A stretch of 64,000 nucleotides of DNA from Solea solea (lineage: Eukaryota; Chordata; Actinopteri; Pleuronectiformes; Soleidae), in NCBI RefSeq assembly GCF_958295425.1, contig NC_081145.1:25786389-25850388 (forward strand), written 5' to 3'. Numbering within the stretch: the first letter of the stretch is position 1; each line of letters opens with the position of its first letter. Below the pieces are notes generated by a model, which saw only the letters and a list, made by a program, of their open reading frames with translations, did no database searches and was not told where the DNA came from. Shown piece after piece: positions 11,200 to 22,533 of this stretch. The position numbers were made by a program, and so were the translations under genes.

Positions 11200-11213
11200 A
11201 AAAAAAAAAAAAA
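11200..11213 (-). terminator. Pol III terminator after tRNA-Asp
   Basis: Run of T on the minus strand just beyond the tRNA 3' end. Unit B has a shorter run at the equivalent place (26,727-26,735). Confidence 0.7.
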
Positions 11214-11220
11214 CCTCTAT

Positions 11221-11292
11221 CTCCCCGCCGGGGTATTGAACCCCGGTCCCCCGCGTGACAGGCGGGGATACTCACCACTATATTAACGAGGA
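11221..11292 (-). tRNA. tRNA-Asp (GTC), unit A, with box A change
   Basis: 72 nt. Anticodon loop CTGTCAC with anticodon GTC and stem CCCGC/GCGGG. T arm CGGGG-TTCAATA-CCCCG. Acceptor stem TCCTCGT paired to GCGGGGA with two G-T wobbles. A run of 14 T follows within about 10 bases on the minus strand, a standard Pol III terminator. Position 10 is A where tRNA-Asp normally has G, which weakens box A and the D arm, so it may be a pseudogene. Confidence 0.8.
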
Positions 11293-12977
11293 GGTGTCAA
11301 CGCTGCTGATCGTTGACCTCTTTATTCCTTGTATAGCTAAGTTTCACTTCACTTTTTCTATTAATTCTTTATTGTAGTTTCCTATCAATGCGGATATAAT
11401 ATATTTGTGGCCAATAACGGGATGTTTACCCGTTTTGATAGTTAGAGTCAAGACGCCTGCACGTTCCAGTGGGTTAGACATCGACGCCAGAGGACAATCT
11501 TTCAGTTACTTCTACGGCGTTTTATAACGTTTGTCAAACTTTTCGAACTTGTGTTATTTATGTTATGTTATTACATCCCACAATGATGAGATGATACGTA
11601 ATACTAATTAGATATCATTTCAGATATACGACGTATAACGATCAGATTGTGATTAGACTGTGATATGTAGTCTCGAACATTATGACCTTCTTTTCCTATT
11701 GAGATAGTTCTGTTGTAAAAGTTAAAAAAATGGTTAATTGCCTTCTTGTGTGTCATCTTATTTATTACCTCGGGTATTCCGATTAACACATGATGACACA
11801 ACATGGACGGCAGCTCGGCAAAATACCGTAGTCCTGCAGCGTCCTCTAGTGTATTGCAAAATACCGAAATATTTATTTTTCTGTAATTATCCCTTAATTA
11901 TTATAATTATTTTACTTCTGAAAGTGTAAAGTTACAAACACATAATGGATTATTTAATTGAAGGTGTTGTTTTTATTTGTTTTTAATCAGGATCATGCAC
12001 TGACCTCAAATGTTGATTATGTGATAAAGGCAGATGTTTAGTGTTGCAGGTTATACTTTAACACGTAAACTTACATGTAAATATGATCATATAAACTCAA
12101 AAGGGTCTGGGATCACCACTTTAAATAAAATAAAAATATGCAGTGTCCTGGTTCGAGACCTTCTTAAAGAGGACACAGTTATGAATTGAGTGAACTACAT
12201 AACTGATATCTCTTTAGCTATGGAAAACGATTGATTTCACACACAGAAACTCACACAGTTGTATTGTCTTTCGATATCAAATTGTTTTTTGACATATATT
12301 TATAAAAAAACAAACAGTTGACAAATTGTATAACATTTCCCCAACCAAAATAATAATAAAATTTAATTTCTAATTTTCTGCAGCTGTGGGCCCACTAATT
12401 TATTTGTGCACAGTTAGAGTTGAGCTCAAAATATATAATATATATCCTTAGTGAAGGAATCTTACTGGCTTAGCAACCGACGTTCATCCAGAACCAGACC
12501 TGAAGTCTCTCTCTCACTCTCACTCACTCTCTCATTCTCACTCACTCTCTCATTCTCACTCACTCTCTCCCCGCCAACCGCGCTAATGTGAAAACTTAAC
12601 ATGTGTAAAAAACATTAGGAAACAGTGCATAAGTGACATTCAACGCTTCACAGAAATTATTTTAACACTCATTATAACATTTGAACAATAGAACGGTGGT
12701 ACACCCACACTTCTCTGTGACAAGCTAACTAGCTGCTAACTAGCTACTGACGAGCAGCACAAACACATCACAAAGTGCTTAAAAAAAAACATGGATTAAA
12801 AGGTTTACAGGCTTACCTAATGTGAAATAAAATGACTGCCAGTCACCACCATGGAAAGTCCACTGATAATATTTCCACTCTCATATACGGAGCTAACGTA
12901 CACGAAGTGCTTCTCCTTCAGCAGTCAAATCGTAGTGTATCCCAGAAGCCACCCGGTGGACTTGACTTGACTAGTCT

Positions 12978-12978
<1 letters not shown>

Positions 12979-13010
<32 letters not shown>

Positions 13011-13101
13011 ATATGTATATCTATATCTATCTACATATATATATATAGATATATATATATATATATATCTATATATATATATATAGATATATATATATAT
13101 A
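12979..13101. repeat. GT/TA microsatellite (unit A)
   Basis: GT run passing into a long TA-rich run. The unit B equivalent at about 28,521-28,602 is shorter by several tens of bases. No gene in the surrounding 11,300-14,200 stretch is supported, apart from the possible short 3' NLR exon near 13,400. Confidence 0.9.
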
Positions 13102-14248
13102 GTTTTGATTTTTTTCCTTTCATTTTTCGTTTCACATGGATGGAAGACCTGGGACGTGAAAACGTTTCAGAAAGAATGTTATGAATATGTGAAATGTTCA
13201 CGTGACAATGTCACAGGTTCAGGACGACAGGACCGAGCTGATGATGTTAAAAGTGATGTCACAGCGTCATGGCCACAGAAAAACGACACCAACAGCGTTT
13301 GTGTTTGGGTTGGTTTGTTTTTCAGATGATGTTTGTCCCAGATCTGCTGAAGCTGCGTCACAGAGCAGGACTCAGGATGAAGATCATCATCACTCCCGCC
13401 TGTTGAGAGAAGAGTCAGAGTCACAGCAGTGATTCAGTGAAGCAGCAGATAATTCAGTCCAGTTCAGAGCTGCTTCATGTTCACGTGTTACATTTATCAC
13501 TTTACTTTACATTCACTCATTTACCAAACACTCATGATGTCATCATAAAGTAACTGTGATTTTTGAATGTATACAACAGTTGGTGTGAGCGCCCTCTGCC
13601 TTCAGACCAGCATCAGTTCTTCTGTAGGATTATAGTCAGGTGTTTGATTCACCAATAAGACTCAACAGGTAGAAACGGCTTGAAAGTGGATGAGCAACAG
13701 CCAGACTCTGCTACCAAGGTGAGGTTGTGGAAGACGTTTTCATGTCACAGGTCAAACACTGTGGCGAGACTCAGTTCAGTGACATCAGCAAAGAGCAGAA
13801 CCCGAACCCTAACCTCACTAACACTCACAACAAATACCAGTGTCATATCTTTCCAACGCTGGGGGCGGGACATTAGGAAACACATCTGTGGGTTGGATTT
13901 GAGGATTCAGGTATGTGTGTGTTCTTGTATTTGTTGCTTTGTGAGGACCAAAGGTCATTTAAAGCATAAGGTACTTTTCAACAACACAGTCCCGGCACGG
14001 CTCGACACGTTTATTTCTCTATTCCATCAGTGATAGTACCTGGTACTTGGTGTGTTTTTTTAGTACCTGCTCTGACAAGGTTCCAAAGGTGTAGTGGAAA
14101 AGCACCAATAGATAGTGTGTGTGTGTGTGTGTCACTATTCTCACAGCTTCACTAAGGAAACAGACTGTGATTAGTATAGCAATGATCAAAGTGGACACTG
14201 ACTCTTAACACTCTACTGACCCCAGAGTGTCGTCTGGACTCTGTGTCT

Positions 14249-14450
14249 TCAGAGTGTCCAGTCTGTAGTCTGTGTCTTCAGAGTGTCCAGTCTGTAGTCT
14301 GGACTCTCCACAAGATCAGACAGAAGCTTCACTCCTGAATCCTGCAGATAGTTCCCACTCAGGTCCAGTTCTTTCAGGTGGGAGGGGTTGGACTTAAGAG
14401 ATGAGACCAGAGAAGAACAGCTGATGTCTGACAAACTGCAGCCCCTCAAC
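14249..14450 (-). CDS. NLR gene 2 last LRR exon D with repeat-derived tail
   Basis: Begins at the usual LRR acceptor and encodes [19 protein letters not shown]. It does not end at the usual CTGAA-GTGAGT donor. Instead it runs into short tandem repeats of about 30 bp ([15 protein letters not shown]) and stops at TGA. If a donor further on is used, an exon near 13,405 preceded by TTCTCTCAACAG would add only two codons and a stop. Confidence 0.65.
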
Positions 14451-15973
14451 CTGAATAAAGAATAAAACATGAGACTTTAGACAACGACTATGTGTGTGTG
14501 TGAGATTTTAGAAAAAGTGTTTTACCAGTTTAACCAGTTGCAATCTTTTCTTACCAGAAATGAGATTTATGAAAAGTTTCAGTCAAACCACGCCACAGCA
14601 CGGAAACAGTTCTCTTGAGAGTTACCAGCGATCTCTTGCTTACCGTTGACTCGAGTAGCTATGCTGTTTTGGTGCTCCTGGACCTAACTGCAGCTTTTGA
14701 TGTTGATCACAGAATTCTCTTATCGCGCCTAAACAATGTGTAGTCATCACAGACTCGGCCCTCCCATGGTTCCAGTCCTACCTAACTGATCGTAGATTCT
14801 CAGTTGTTTTACGTGATTTCTCCTCACCCACAGCCCCTCTCACTTCTGGAGTCCCCCAAGGTTCCATCTTGGGCCCTATATTCTTTTTATTATATATATA
14901 CTGCCACTGGGGTCCATTTTTAATAAACATAAAATGGCCTTTCACTGCTTTGCAGATGATGTTCAGATCTACCTGCCTTTTAAATCATATTGTCATGCCT
15001 CTGTTCAAGCTCTGCTTGACTGTTTAAAAGATGTCAAATCCTGAATGAACAGTAACTTTCTAAATCTAAATGATGACAAAACTGAAATAATTATTTTTGG
15101 ACACAATGTCCCTGACTGTCTCTCTGGTCTGTTAGGCTCCTCTTTTGCTAACATCCAGTCATCTGTAAAAACCTTGGTGTGACCTTTGACAATGCTTTTC
15201 AATTTGACAAACAAGTGAAATCTGTAATCAGGAATAGTTTTTACAAACTCAGAATTTTAGCAAAGGTTAAAGGCTACCTCCCGGCAACTCGTGCAGAACG
15301 CTGCAGCACGCCTTCTGACTGGGAAGTGCAAACGTGAGCACATCACACCGATATTGGCCTCACTCCACTGGCTACCAGTTAGTTTTAGGACTGAATGCCG
15401 AACAGAATGCCCTGGCACATTAAAGGTGCAGAGACTGTTGAGCATTTTAAATCGCCTTAAAAAACCTACTTTTACTGCAGCACGTTTAACACAGACTGAG
15501 TTGGACTCCCATTGTTTTCTCTTTGTTTGTTTTTTGCTTCTTATGTGTTTTACTATGCTCTATATGCTCGGTTGTTTTTAAATAGGCTCTATAAATAAAC
15601 TTTGAGTTGAGAGAGTGTGAGTGTGTGTGTGTGTGTGTGTTTCATTCATTCATCAGTGAATCAATTGAGTTTAACGTTAATGAAGTGAAAGTTTTAAAAA
15701 ACAACAGCAGCTTCAGTCAGTGAACTCACTTCAGAGTCTCCAGTCTACAAAGTGGACTCTCCAGTCCAGAACACAGCAGAATCGCTCCTGAATCTTGCAG
15801 ATCCTTGTTCCAGCTCAGGTCCAGTTTTCTCAGGTGGGAGGAGTTAGACCTCAGAACTGAGACCAGAGAAGAACAGCTGATCTTTGACAAACTGCAGCCC
15901 CTCAACCTGAATAAAGAATAAAACATGAGACTTTAGACAATGACTGTGTGTGTGTGTGAGTGAGAAAGTGTGT

Positions 15974-16004
<31 letters not shown>

Positions 16005-16013
16005 AGAGTGTGT

Positions 16014-16050
<37 letters not shown>

Positions 16051-16405
16051 AGTGTGTGAGAGAGAGAAAGTGTGTGTGTGTGTTTCATTCATTCATCAGT
16101 GAATCAAATGAGTTTAACGTTAATGAAATAAAAGTTTAAAAAAAACAACAGCAGCTTTAGTCAGTGAACTCACTTCAGAGTCTCCAGTCCACAATGTGGA
16201 CTCTCCAGTCCAGAACACAGCAGCTTCACTCCTGAATCCCTCACATCCTTGTTCTTACTCAGGTCCAGTTCTCTCAGGTGGGAGGAGTTAGACTTCAGAA
16301 CTGAGACCAGAGAAGAACAGCTGATCTCTGACAAACTGCAGCCCCTCAACCTGAATAACGAATAAAACATGAGACTTTAGACAATGACTGTGTGTGTGAG
16401 AGAGA

Positions 16406-16436
<31 letters not shown>

Positions 16437-19400
16437 TGTGTGAGTGAGAAAGTGTGTGTGTGTTTCATTCATTCATCAGTGAATCAAATGAGTTTAATGT
16501 TAATGAAATTAAAGTTTAAAAAACAACAGCAGCTTCTGTCAGTGAACTCACTTCAGAGTCTTCAGTCTACAAAGTGGACTCTCCAGTCCAGAACACAGCA
16601 GCTTCACTCCTGGATCCTGCAGATAATAGTTCCAGCTCAGGTCCAGCTCTCTCAGGTGGGAGGAGTTGGATTTCAGAACTGAGACCAGAGAAGAACAGCT
16701 GATCTCTGACAAACTGCAGTCCCTCAACCTGAATAAAGAATAAAACATGAGAACTTGCTGCTTGAAACCTGTCAGTGTTTGATCATGTGTTCAGAGCTGA
16801 GACCAGGACTTCACACTGAGTCTCTGAGAGTTCACAATAATCCAGTCTGTGATTCTAGAAAAATATCAAAGGTGAAAAACACACACATGAGAAGACATGT
16901 TGACATTTTCATCAACGTCTTCTCTTGTTGTGTTTGACATGAAACATCTTTCATGTTCTACATGAACATGGAGTCACAGTGAGGTGTCCATCATGTCCAC
17001 AGTCTGAGTGTGTGGAGCACACCTGGGACCAGGACTCCTGTCAAACTCAGACATGTTGGACACACAGACCCGATCAGCACTGACTTCACAGCTGATGGTT
17101 ATTAACGAGCTGACGTCACTCGACTACTCTGTGCCTTAATGTAACGTCAGCAGACTCTGGATCTGATCAGGTCTTTGGGTTTGCTTTGAACCGTGTAGAC
17201 GTCCACAGTGAGGTCTAAAAAGTGTTTTCATTCAGTTCAAAGCAAGAATCGTAACCAGCTGATAAATCTGCACTTTGAACTTTCAACATTTAAAACATCT
17301 GCAGAAAAACAACACAGCGGACTCACAAAGTGAGAAGAATATTTGATCAATCAAACCATTAATCATCACTGATTGATGATGTTATTGATCATGTCTGAAC
17401 TCACCGAGCCTTCCTGCAGTTCCTCACAGCTGGAATCAGTCTGCGTTTTCCCTGGACCGTTGTGTTGTACTTGTTCAGGTCCAACTCATCCAGAACCTCC
17501 TCAGACATCTGCAGCATGTAGGCCAGAGCTGAGCAGTGGATCTCAGAGAGTTTCTGTCCTCTGTCCTTTGACTTCATGAACTCTTGGATCTTCTGATGCA
17601 CTGATTGGTCGTTTATCTCTGTCAGACAGTGGAAGATGTTGATGCTTCTGTCAGGTGAGATGTTGTCTGTGTTCATCTCCTTCAGGTTCTCGATGACTCT
17701 CTGGATGATTTCTGGACTGTTCTGAGTCTGACCCAGCAGACCTCCTAAGAGTCTCTGGTTGGACTCCAGACAGAGTCCATGAAGGAAGCGAACAAACAGG
17801 TCCAGGTGACCATTTTCACTTTGAAGTGATTTCTCCATGGCTTCTTTCAGGAAGACATCCAGAGAAGTGTAACCACCACCATCATCATCACCATCTTTTT
17901 TTCTGAAGAAGTCCTGCAGTACCTCTGTCTTCCTGTTGGTGAAACAGTGGAACATGTAGACTGCGGCCAGAAACTCCTGAACGCTCAGATGAACAAAGCA
18001 GTAGACTTTTTTCTGGAAGATCACGCTCTCTCCTCTGAAGATCTCTGTACAAACTCCTGAGTACACAGAGGCCTCTGTCACATCAAGACCACACTGCTCC
18101 AGGTCTTCTTGGTAGAACATGATGTCTCCTTTCTGCAGATGTTCAAAGGCCAGCTTCCCCAGCTTCAGAAGAACGTCCCTGTCGGCCTCCATCAGTTCCT
18201 GTGGACTCGTCTCAGATCCTTTATCAAACTTGTTCTTCTTCCTCTTTGTCTGAACCTGCAGGAAGTGTGAGTACAGGTCTGTCAGGGTCTTGGGCAGCTC
18301 TCCTCTCTGCTCTGTGGTCAACATGTGCTCCAGAACTGTAGCACTGATCCAGCAGAAGACTGGGATTTGACACATGATATGGAGGCTCCTGGACGTCTTG
18401 ATGTGTGAGATGATTCTGCTGGACACATCTTCAGTTCTGGATCTCTTCCTGAAGAACTCGTCCTTCTGGTCGTCAGTGAAGCCTCGTACTTCTGTTACCC
18501 TGTCAACACATGTAGGAGGGATCTGATTGGCCGCTGCAGGTCGGGAAGTTATCCAGATGAGAGCCGAGGGAAGCAGATTCCCCTGGATGAGGTTGGTCAG
18601 CAGCACGTTGACTGATGACCTGTGTGTGACGTCAGAAACAAGCGATCTGTTGTTGAAGTCCAGTGAGAGTCTGCTTTCATCCAGGCCGTCAAAGATGAAC
18701 AAAGGTTTACACACAGCGAGGTTCTCTGCTCTGACCTTCTGTAATGTTGGATAGAAAACATGGAGCAGTGTGAGAAGACTGTGCTGCTCATCTCTGATCA
18801 GGTTCAGCTCCCTGAACGAAAGCACAATCAGCAGATTCACATCCAGGTTTTCCAAACCCTCGGCCCAGTCCAGAGTGAACTTCTGCACCGAGAAGGTTTT
18901 TCCAACACCAGCAACACCGTTGGTCAGGACGACTCTGATACGCCCCTGCTGGTCAGGTAAGGCTTTAAAGATGTCACAGCACTTGATGGGAGTGTCCTGG
19001 ACCGTCTTCTTCTTGGAGGTCGTCTCCAGCTGCATCACCTCATGTTGAGTATTGACCTCTTCACTCTGTCCCTCTGTGATGTAGAGCTCAGTGAAGATCC
19101 TGTTCAGGAGGGTTCTACTTCCTCTTCCATCAGTTCCTTCAGTCACATGTTCAAATCTCCTCCTCAGACTCATCTTATGTTCATGTAGAACCTCCTGCAG
19201 ACCAACATCTGCTGAAAGACAAGAGACGTCAGAAGTCAGACTGAAGAAAGAATCTGAGCAGCTAATGATTACATGACGTAAAGTAAAAATATGTGAAAAT
19301 TCTACTTAAGTACAGTAACGATGTATTTGTACTTTGTTACATTACAACACTGAGTCTGCTAGTGCTGATGGGAGCTGCTCTCCTTACAAGTCTTACTTTG

Positions 19401-21546
19401 TACACTGATGGTCTGTGGTCCACGTCCTGTTCTGGGTGTTTTGCAGAACCAGTGACCACAGCTGGTGGAGACTGGATCCTTCAGGACGTCCTGACACAGA
19501 GGACAGCAGGACGTATGCTTGTCCACAGAAACGGCAAACTTGTGTCTGTGAAGACATTTCTTCATTACTAACATGTCAGGGACAGGTGGACATGTGTGTG
19601 GCTGAGACAGACAGTGAATGAAAACCCTTGTTTGTTGACTGAAGCAACAAACTTGAAGAGACACATTTGTTCTCTGATCTGAGACACTTTATTTTCTTAC
19701 AGCTTTGTCTCACAGTGGTTCTGACTGTTGTAACGTTCTAACCCTCATTCTCACACACTCTCTGACTCGTCAATGGTTTGATTCATTGATCAGTTTCATC
19801 AGATAGTGAGTTCAGTTTTGAGTTTTCTGTTCCTCACACACATTTATTTCTTCTACCTTCACAAAAGTCCAGTCAAATTCAATTTGAACCACAATTTGAA
19901 AAAAAAATGACTTGTTGATCTGAAGCTGTTTTCAGAGTCTCCCTCCAACAACTTTCACACTGACTGAGAAAACAGTAACATGAGAATCTTGTTCTTCATG
20001 ACTCGTGTGTGTGCGTGTGTGTTTCTGTCTTTTTGAGGACACACAGGTTTGGTTGTGAACCAACACTTTTATGAATCTGACTGTCTCTTACTGTGTCTCT
20101 GAGTCTCCAGGTTCACGATTGAAACGTATAATTCGTTCCAAAGACTGGTCACTCTTCACAGACAGACAGCTGGGTCCTGGAGACTCCGCTCTCTGTCCCT
20201 GGTTCTGACCTCTGCAAACACAAACAGAGTTTTATCCACATGTTGTTACGCGTGTCTATTTAAGAAAACTGTATGTCTGGCAATTTTGAAAAATGAATGG
20301 CCACATGGGCCGTCAAAAATATTTTCTAGCGTAAACTCTGGGCAGTAGTAAGAAATCTACAGGACCTGATGGTTTATCGGCATATGCTCTTCTGAACTTA
20401 TGGCCCTTTTCCACTATGGTCCCGGCTCGGCACAGCACGGTTTATGTTGCATCTCACTACAAAATAAGTACCGACTCAACGTGGGCGGAGTCATCACTGC
20501 ACGGCTGTGTGAAATACACTGAAATACAGCAGCAGGGTTTGTGATGCCGGTCGCAATCAGCAGTGCTGTCGCTAAATACACCAGACTCCTCTGATAAATA
20601 TTGAGCTTTTAGACATTTCCCTGGTAGTTGTTAGAGATTAACTCACATTTTTAGGATTGTTTTTAGTGGCTCTGTGCGTCTGTTTCTGTGAATGGGGTGA
20701 AGTCTGCCATTTCTGATTGCTTTGTTTTAATCTGTTTTTTGTAGTTGTAGAAATAATCAGGTAATCTTTGTGGTTAGTGAGTTTTTCAGTCAGTTCTCGT
20801 GGAGTTTTTATACTAGATGTAGTAGTTTTAGTGATAGACCCTACACTTATTATTATAATAATTCAAATTTTTGTAATACTGGAAGAAAGGCCAAGTGATA
20901 ATAACAATAAATTGCTTCCTCTTCTGGTAAAAATTGATTGCAAGTTTCCTCATAATAAAATTTTTTATGACAGTTGGTCAAACAGCTGAAGGGTGCATTA
21001 CTGCCACCTGGAATGATCTGCTGCTAACATGCTTCACTGGACAAACTGTCTCTTACTTTGTGTCTGAGGCTCCAGGTTCATGACTGAAGCTTAGAGGTCG
21101 ATACATAGACTGGTCACTCTTCACAGACAGACAGCTGGGTCCTGGAGACTCTGCTCTGTCCTCGTCTTTCTCCACACAATCACTCATCTGCTGGACTTCA
21201 GTCATTCTGAGACACACACACACAAACACACACACAGATTTACTGATGCAGAAATGGAGAAGACGTGTGTTGGCAAGCAAACAACAGCTTATAATGAAAA
21301 CTTATGAAGACATAAAAACACAAAAAAGATCAGAAAAAAGTCTGGCAGATAATTACAGACAGACTGAATGTATAAACCGTCCCAATATCAATATTTACAG
21401 CGCTCATTAGAGCAAAATAACTTAATATATAACCTAATATATAAAAAGCACTTTTTCTCATTAGTTTGTGCAAATGAGCTCCTCACTTACTTAACACTGC
21501 TCCACTGAAAGCATCATATTTGCACTTTAAAGAGTTACCTCTTCAT
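14249..21546 (-). CDS. NLR gene 2: NLR-C/NLRC3-like receptor with truncated RING, complete
   Basis: Complete predicted gene in unit B. Exons: 21546-21539, 21206-21057, 20211-20092, 19638-19397, 19211-17405, 16728-16552, 16350-16174, 15906-15730, 14450-14249. The lengths sum to 3,060 nt, which is 1,019 codons plus stop in one frame and supports the exon model. Domain order: short N-terminus with two SPGPSC-type exons, half RING, FISNA, NACHT, helical/winged-helix region, then four LRR exons. A plus-strand LINE fragment sits in the last intron. The last exon ends in short repeats and a TGA at 14,249. The exon set follows the known fish NLR-C plan with a RING in place of PYD or CARD. Whether it is expressed cannot be judged here. 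Confidence 0.85.
14570..15612 (+). mobile_element. L2-type LINE 3' fragment (unit B)
   Basis: Same insertion as at position 1, here with its 5' part: motif A-like [12 protein letters not shown] near 14,680-14,710, then motifs B and C. It shares the roughly 150-bp internal deletion with unit A. Stop codons and frameshifts throughout. Confidence 0.85.
15730..15906 (-). CDS. NLR gene 2 LRR exon C
   Basis: 177 bp; protein identical to LRR exon C of gene 1. Next downstream is the LINE fragment at 14,570-15,612. Confidence 0.87.
16174..16350 (-). CDS. NLR gene 2 LRR exon B
   Basis: 177 bp; protein identical to LRR exon B of gene 1. Confidence 0.88.
16552..16728 (-). CDS. NLR gene 2 LRR exon A
   Basis: 177 bp; protein identical to LRR exon A of gene 1. 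Confidence 0.88.
17405..19211 (-). CDS. NLR gene 2 exon 5, FISNA-NACHT exon
   Basis: 1,807 bp, same boundaries as gene 1. Walker A, Walker B and HD2 motifs intact. One residue differs from gene 1 across the 590 residues from MSLRRRF. Confidence 0.95.
19397..19638 (-). CDS. NLR gene 2 exon 4, RING finger with C-terminal half deleted
   Basis: 242 bp carrying the same 69-bp deletion as gene 1, so the loss preceded the A/B duplication or was spread by gene conversion. Ligands CxxC, CxHxxC remain; the last three are gone. Confidence 0.82.
20092..20211 (-). CDS. NLR gene 2 exon 3, second SPGPSC/KSDQS motif exon
   Basis: 120-bp symmetric exon. Differs from gene 1 by one base near its 3' end (GAGTCT for GAGGCT on the plus strand). 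Confidence 0.77.
21057..21206 (-). CDS. NLR gene 2 exon 2, SPGPSC/KSDQS motif exon
   Basis: 150 bp, same sequence and phases as in gene 1; encodes [15 protein letters not shown]. Confidence 0.8.
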
Positions 21547-21614
21547 TCCTGTTTCCTGGAGGACATCTGATGTGGATCTGTGTTCAGTCCAGTGACCAAT
21601 CACACAAGAGAAAA
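21539..21614 (-). CDS. NLR gene 2 exon 1 (5'UTR plus ATG AAG AG)
   Basis: Same arrangement as in gene 1; coding part 21546-21539 followed by a GTAACT donor. The 5' limit follows the same TTTCAG-like acceptor and is uncertain. Confidence 0.48.
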
Positions 21615-21905
21615 CTGAAACACAACAGGAGTTTTCTGTTAGAGAAGGTGTTTTATGAAATCTGCACTTCATGCATGGAGCTCAATCTTCTGTGGCCACA
21701 GTGAAGGTGATTGAGTGACATTTGTGTGCCATAGCAGCCTATGTCCAGTAGATGGTGCTAGGCTACTCTGCTTGTATGTTACTGAAGTGTTTCTACCCTG
21801 AGATATCACAAACACATGAGCCTCTGACTTTATTGCAAACAGTTCTGATGGTTCAGCCTTTATTTAGATTTCCCATGTGTTTATTTTAAGATCAGAAAAT
21901 GCCAC

Positions 21906-22140
21906 ACAGTAAAAGTACTTCATACTACTTGTGCATAAAGTAAACAAAAGTACTTTATCCAATTAAATTGAAACCATAAACTATGAATACAAATTGTGGA
22001 TTTTATACTACTTCAAATATAGACAAATATTTTAGTTTTTGTTTGCAAATGTGAAATTTGACCCTGGATTTCTCCAAAGGTACACAGTAAAAGTACTTCA
22101 TACTATTTGTGAAGTACTCACCTACTAAATTGTGTAATTT
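21906..22140. repeat. About 180-bp tandem repeat upstream of NLR gene 2 (two copies)
   Basis: Same repeat as in unit A with one copy fewer; starts at about 21,906 and 22,083. The second copy joins directly to what is the third copy in unit A, consistent with unequal exchange or slippage. Confidence 0.78.
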
Positions 22141-22533
22141 TATTTCAATTAAATAAATACATTTTACTAATGGGTTATTTGACATAGTTATTTCATTTTT
22201 AATCAAAATGATCATTTATAGTCGCTTGGATTATTTTTAACTTTGTGTTCGCTTTTTACCGGACTTTATTTTGAAAACCGGATATGGACTGCTTGGACCG
22301 TTAGAGTAGAAATATTGTAAAGGAGAGGACGTGGCGCACTTCACATTCATCATTTCTAGATACTTTTACTTCTAAAACGTAGGTACATTTTATATCAGAA
22401 GATGACATCTGATACTCGAGTAGAGTAAATGTCATGTACTTTAAGATCTTTACTTGAGTAATATTATAAAAAGTCACTTCAACTTCTACCAAAGTCATTT
22501 TCTGCCAGAGGCAATATATTATATTGTTGGCAT

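Larger units (their letters stand above)
1..14804. repeat. Segmental duplication unit A (left end cut by window)
   Basis: First of three tandem copies of an NLR-bearing segment. Position 1 matches 14,805, and the match runs through LRR exons, the NACHT exon, the N-terminal exons, upstream flank, tRNA-Asp region and microsatellites, with an offset of 14,804 to 14,818. Differences from unit B are mainly insertions and deletions: a hAT element at 8,498-9,365, about 310 bp near 8,150-8,455 and about 330 bp near 10,715-11,045 present only here, and absence of the 1.56 kb element found in unit B. Confidence 0.95.

Noticed and set aside
13105..14033. PRY-SPRY (B30.2) exon expected at the C-terminus of some fish NLR-C genes
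   Set aside because: No frame in 12,000-14,250 or 27,500-29,690 shows the B30.2 motifs (LDP, WEV, LDYE). These genes appear to end with LRR.
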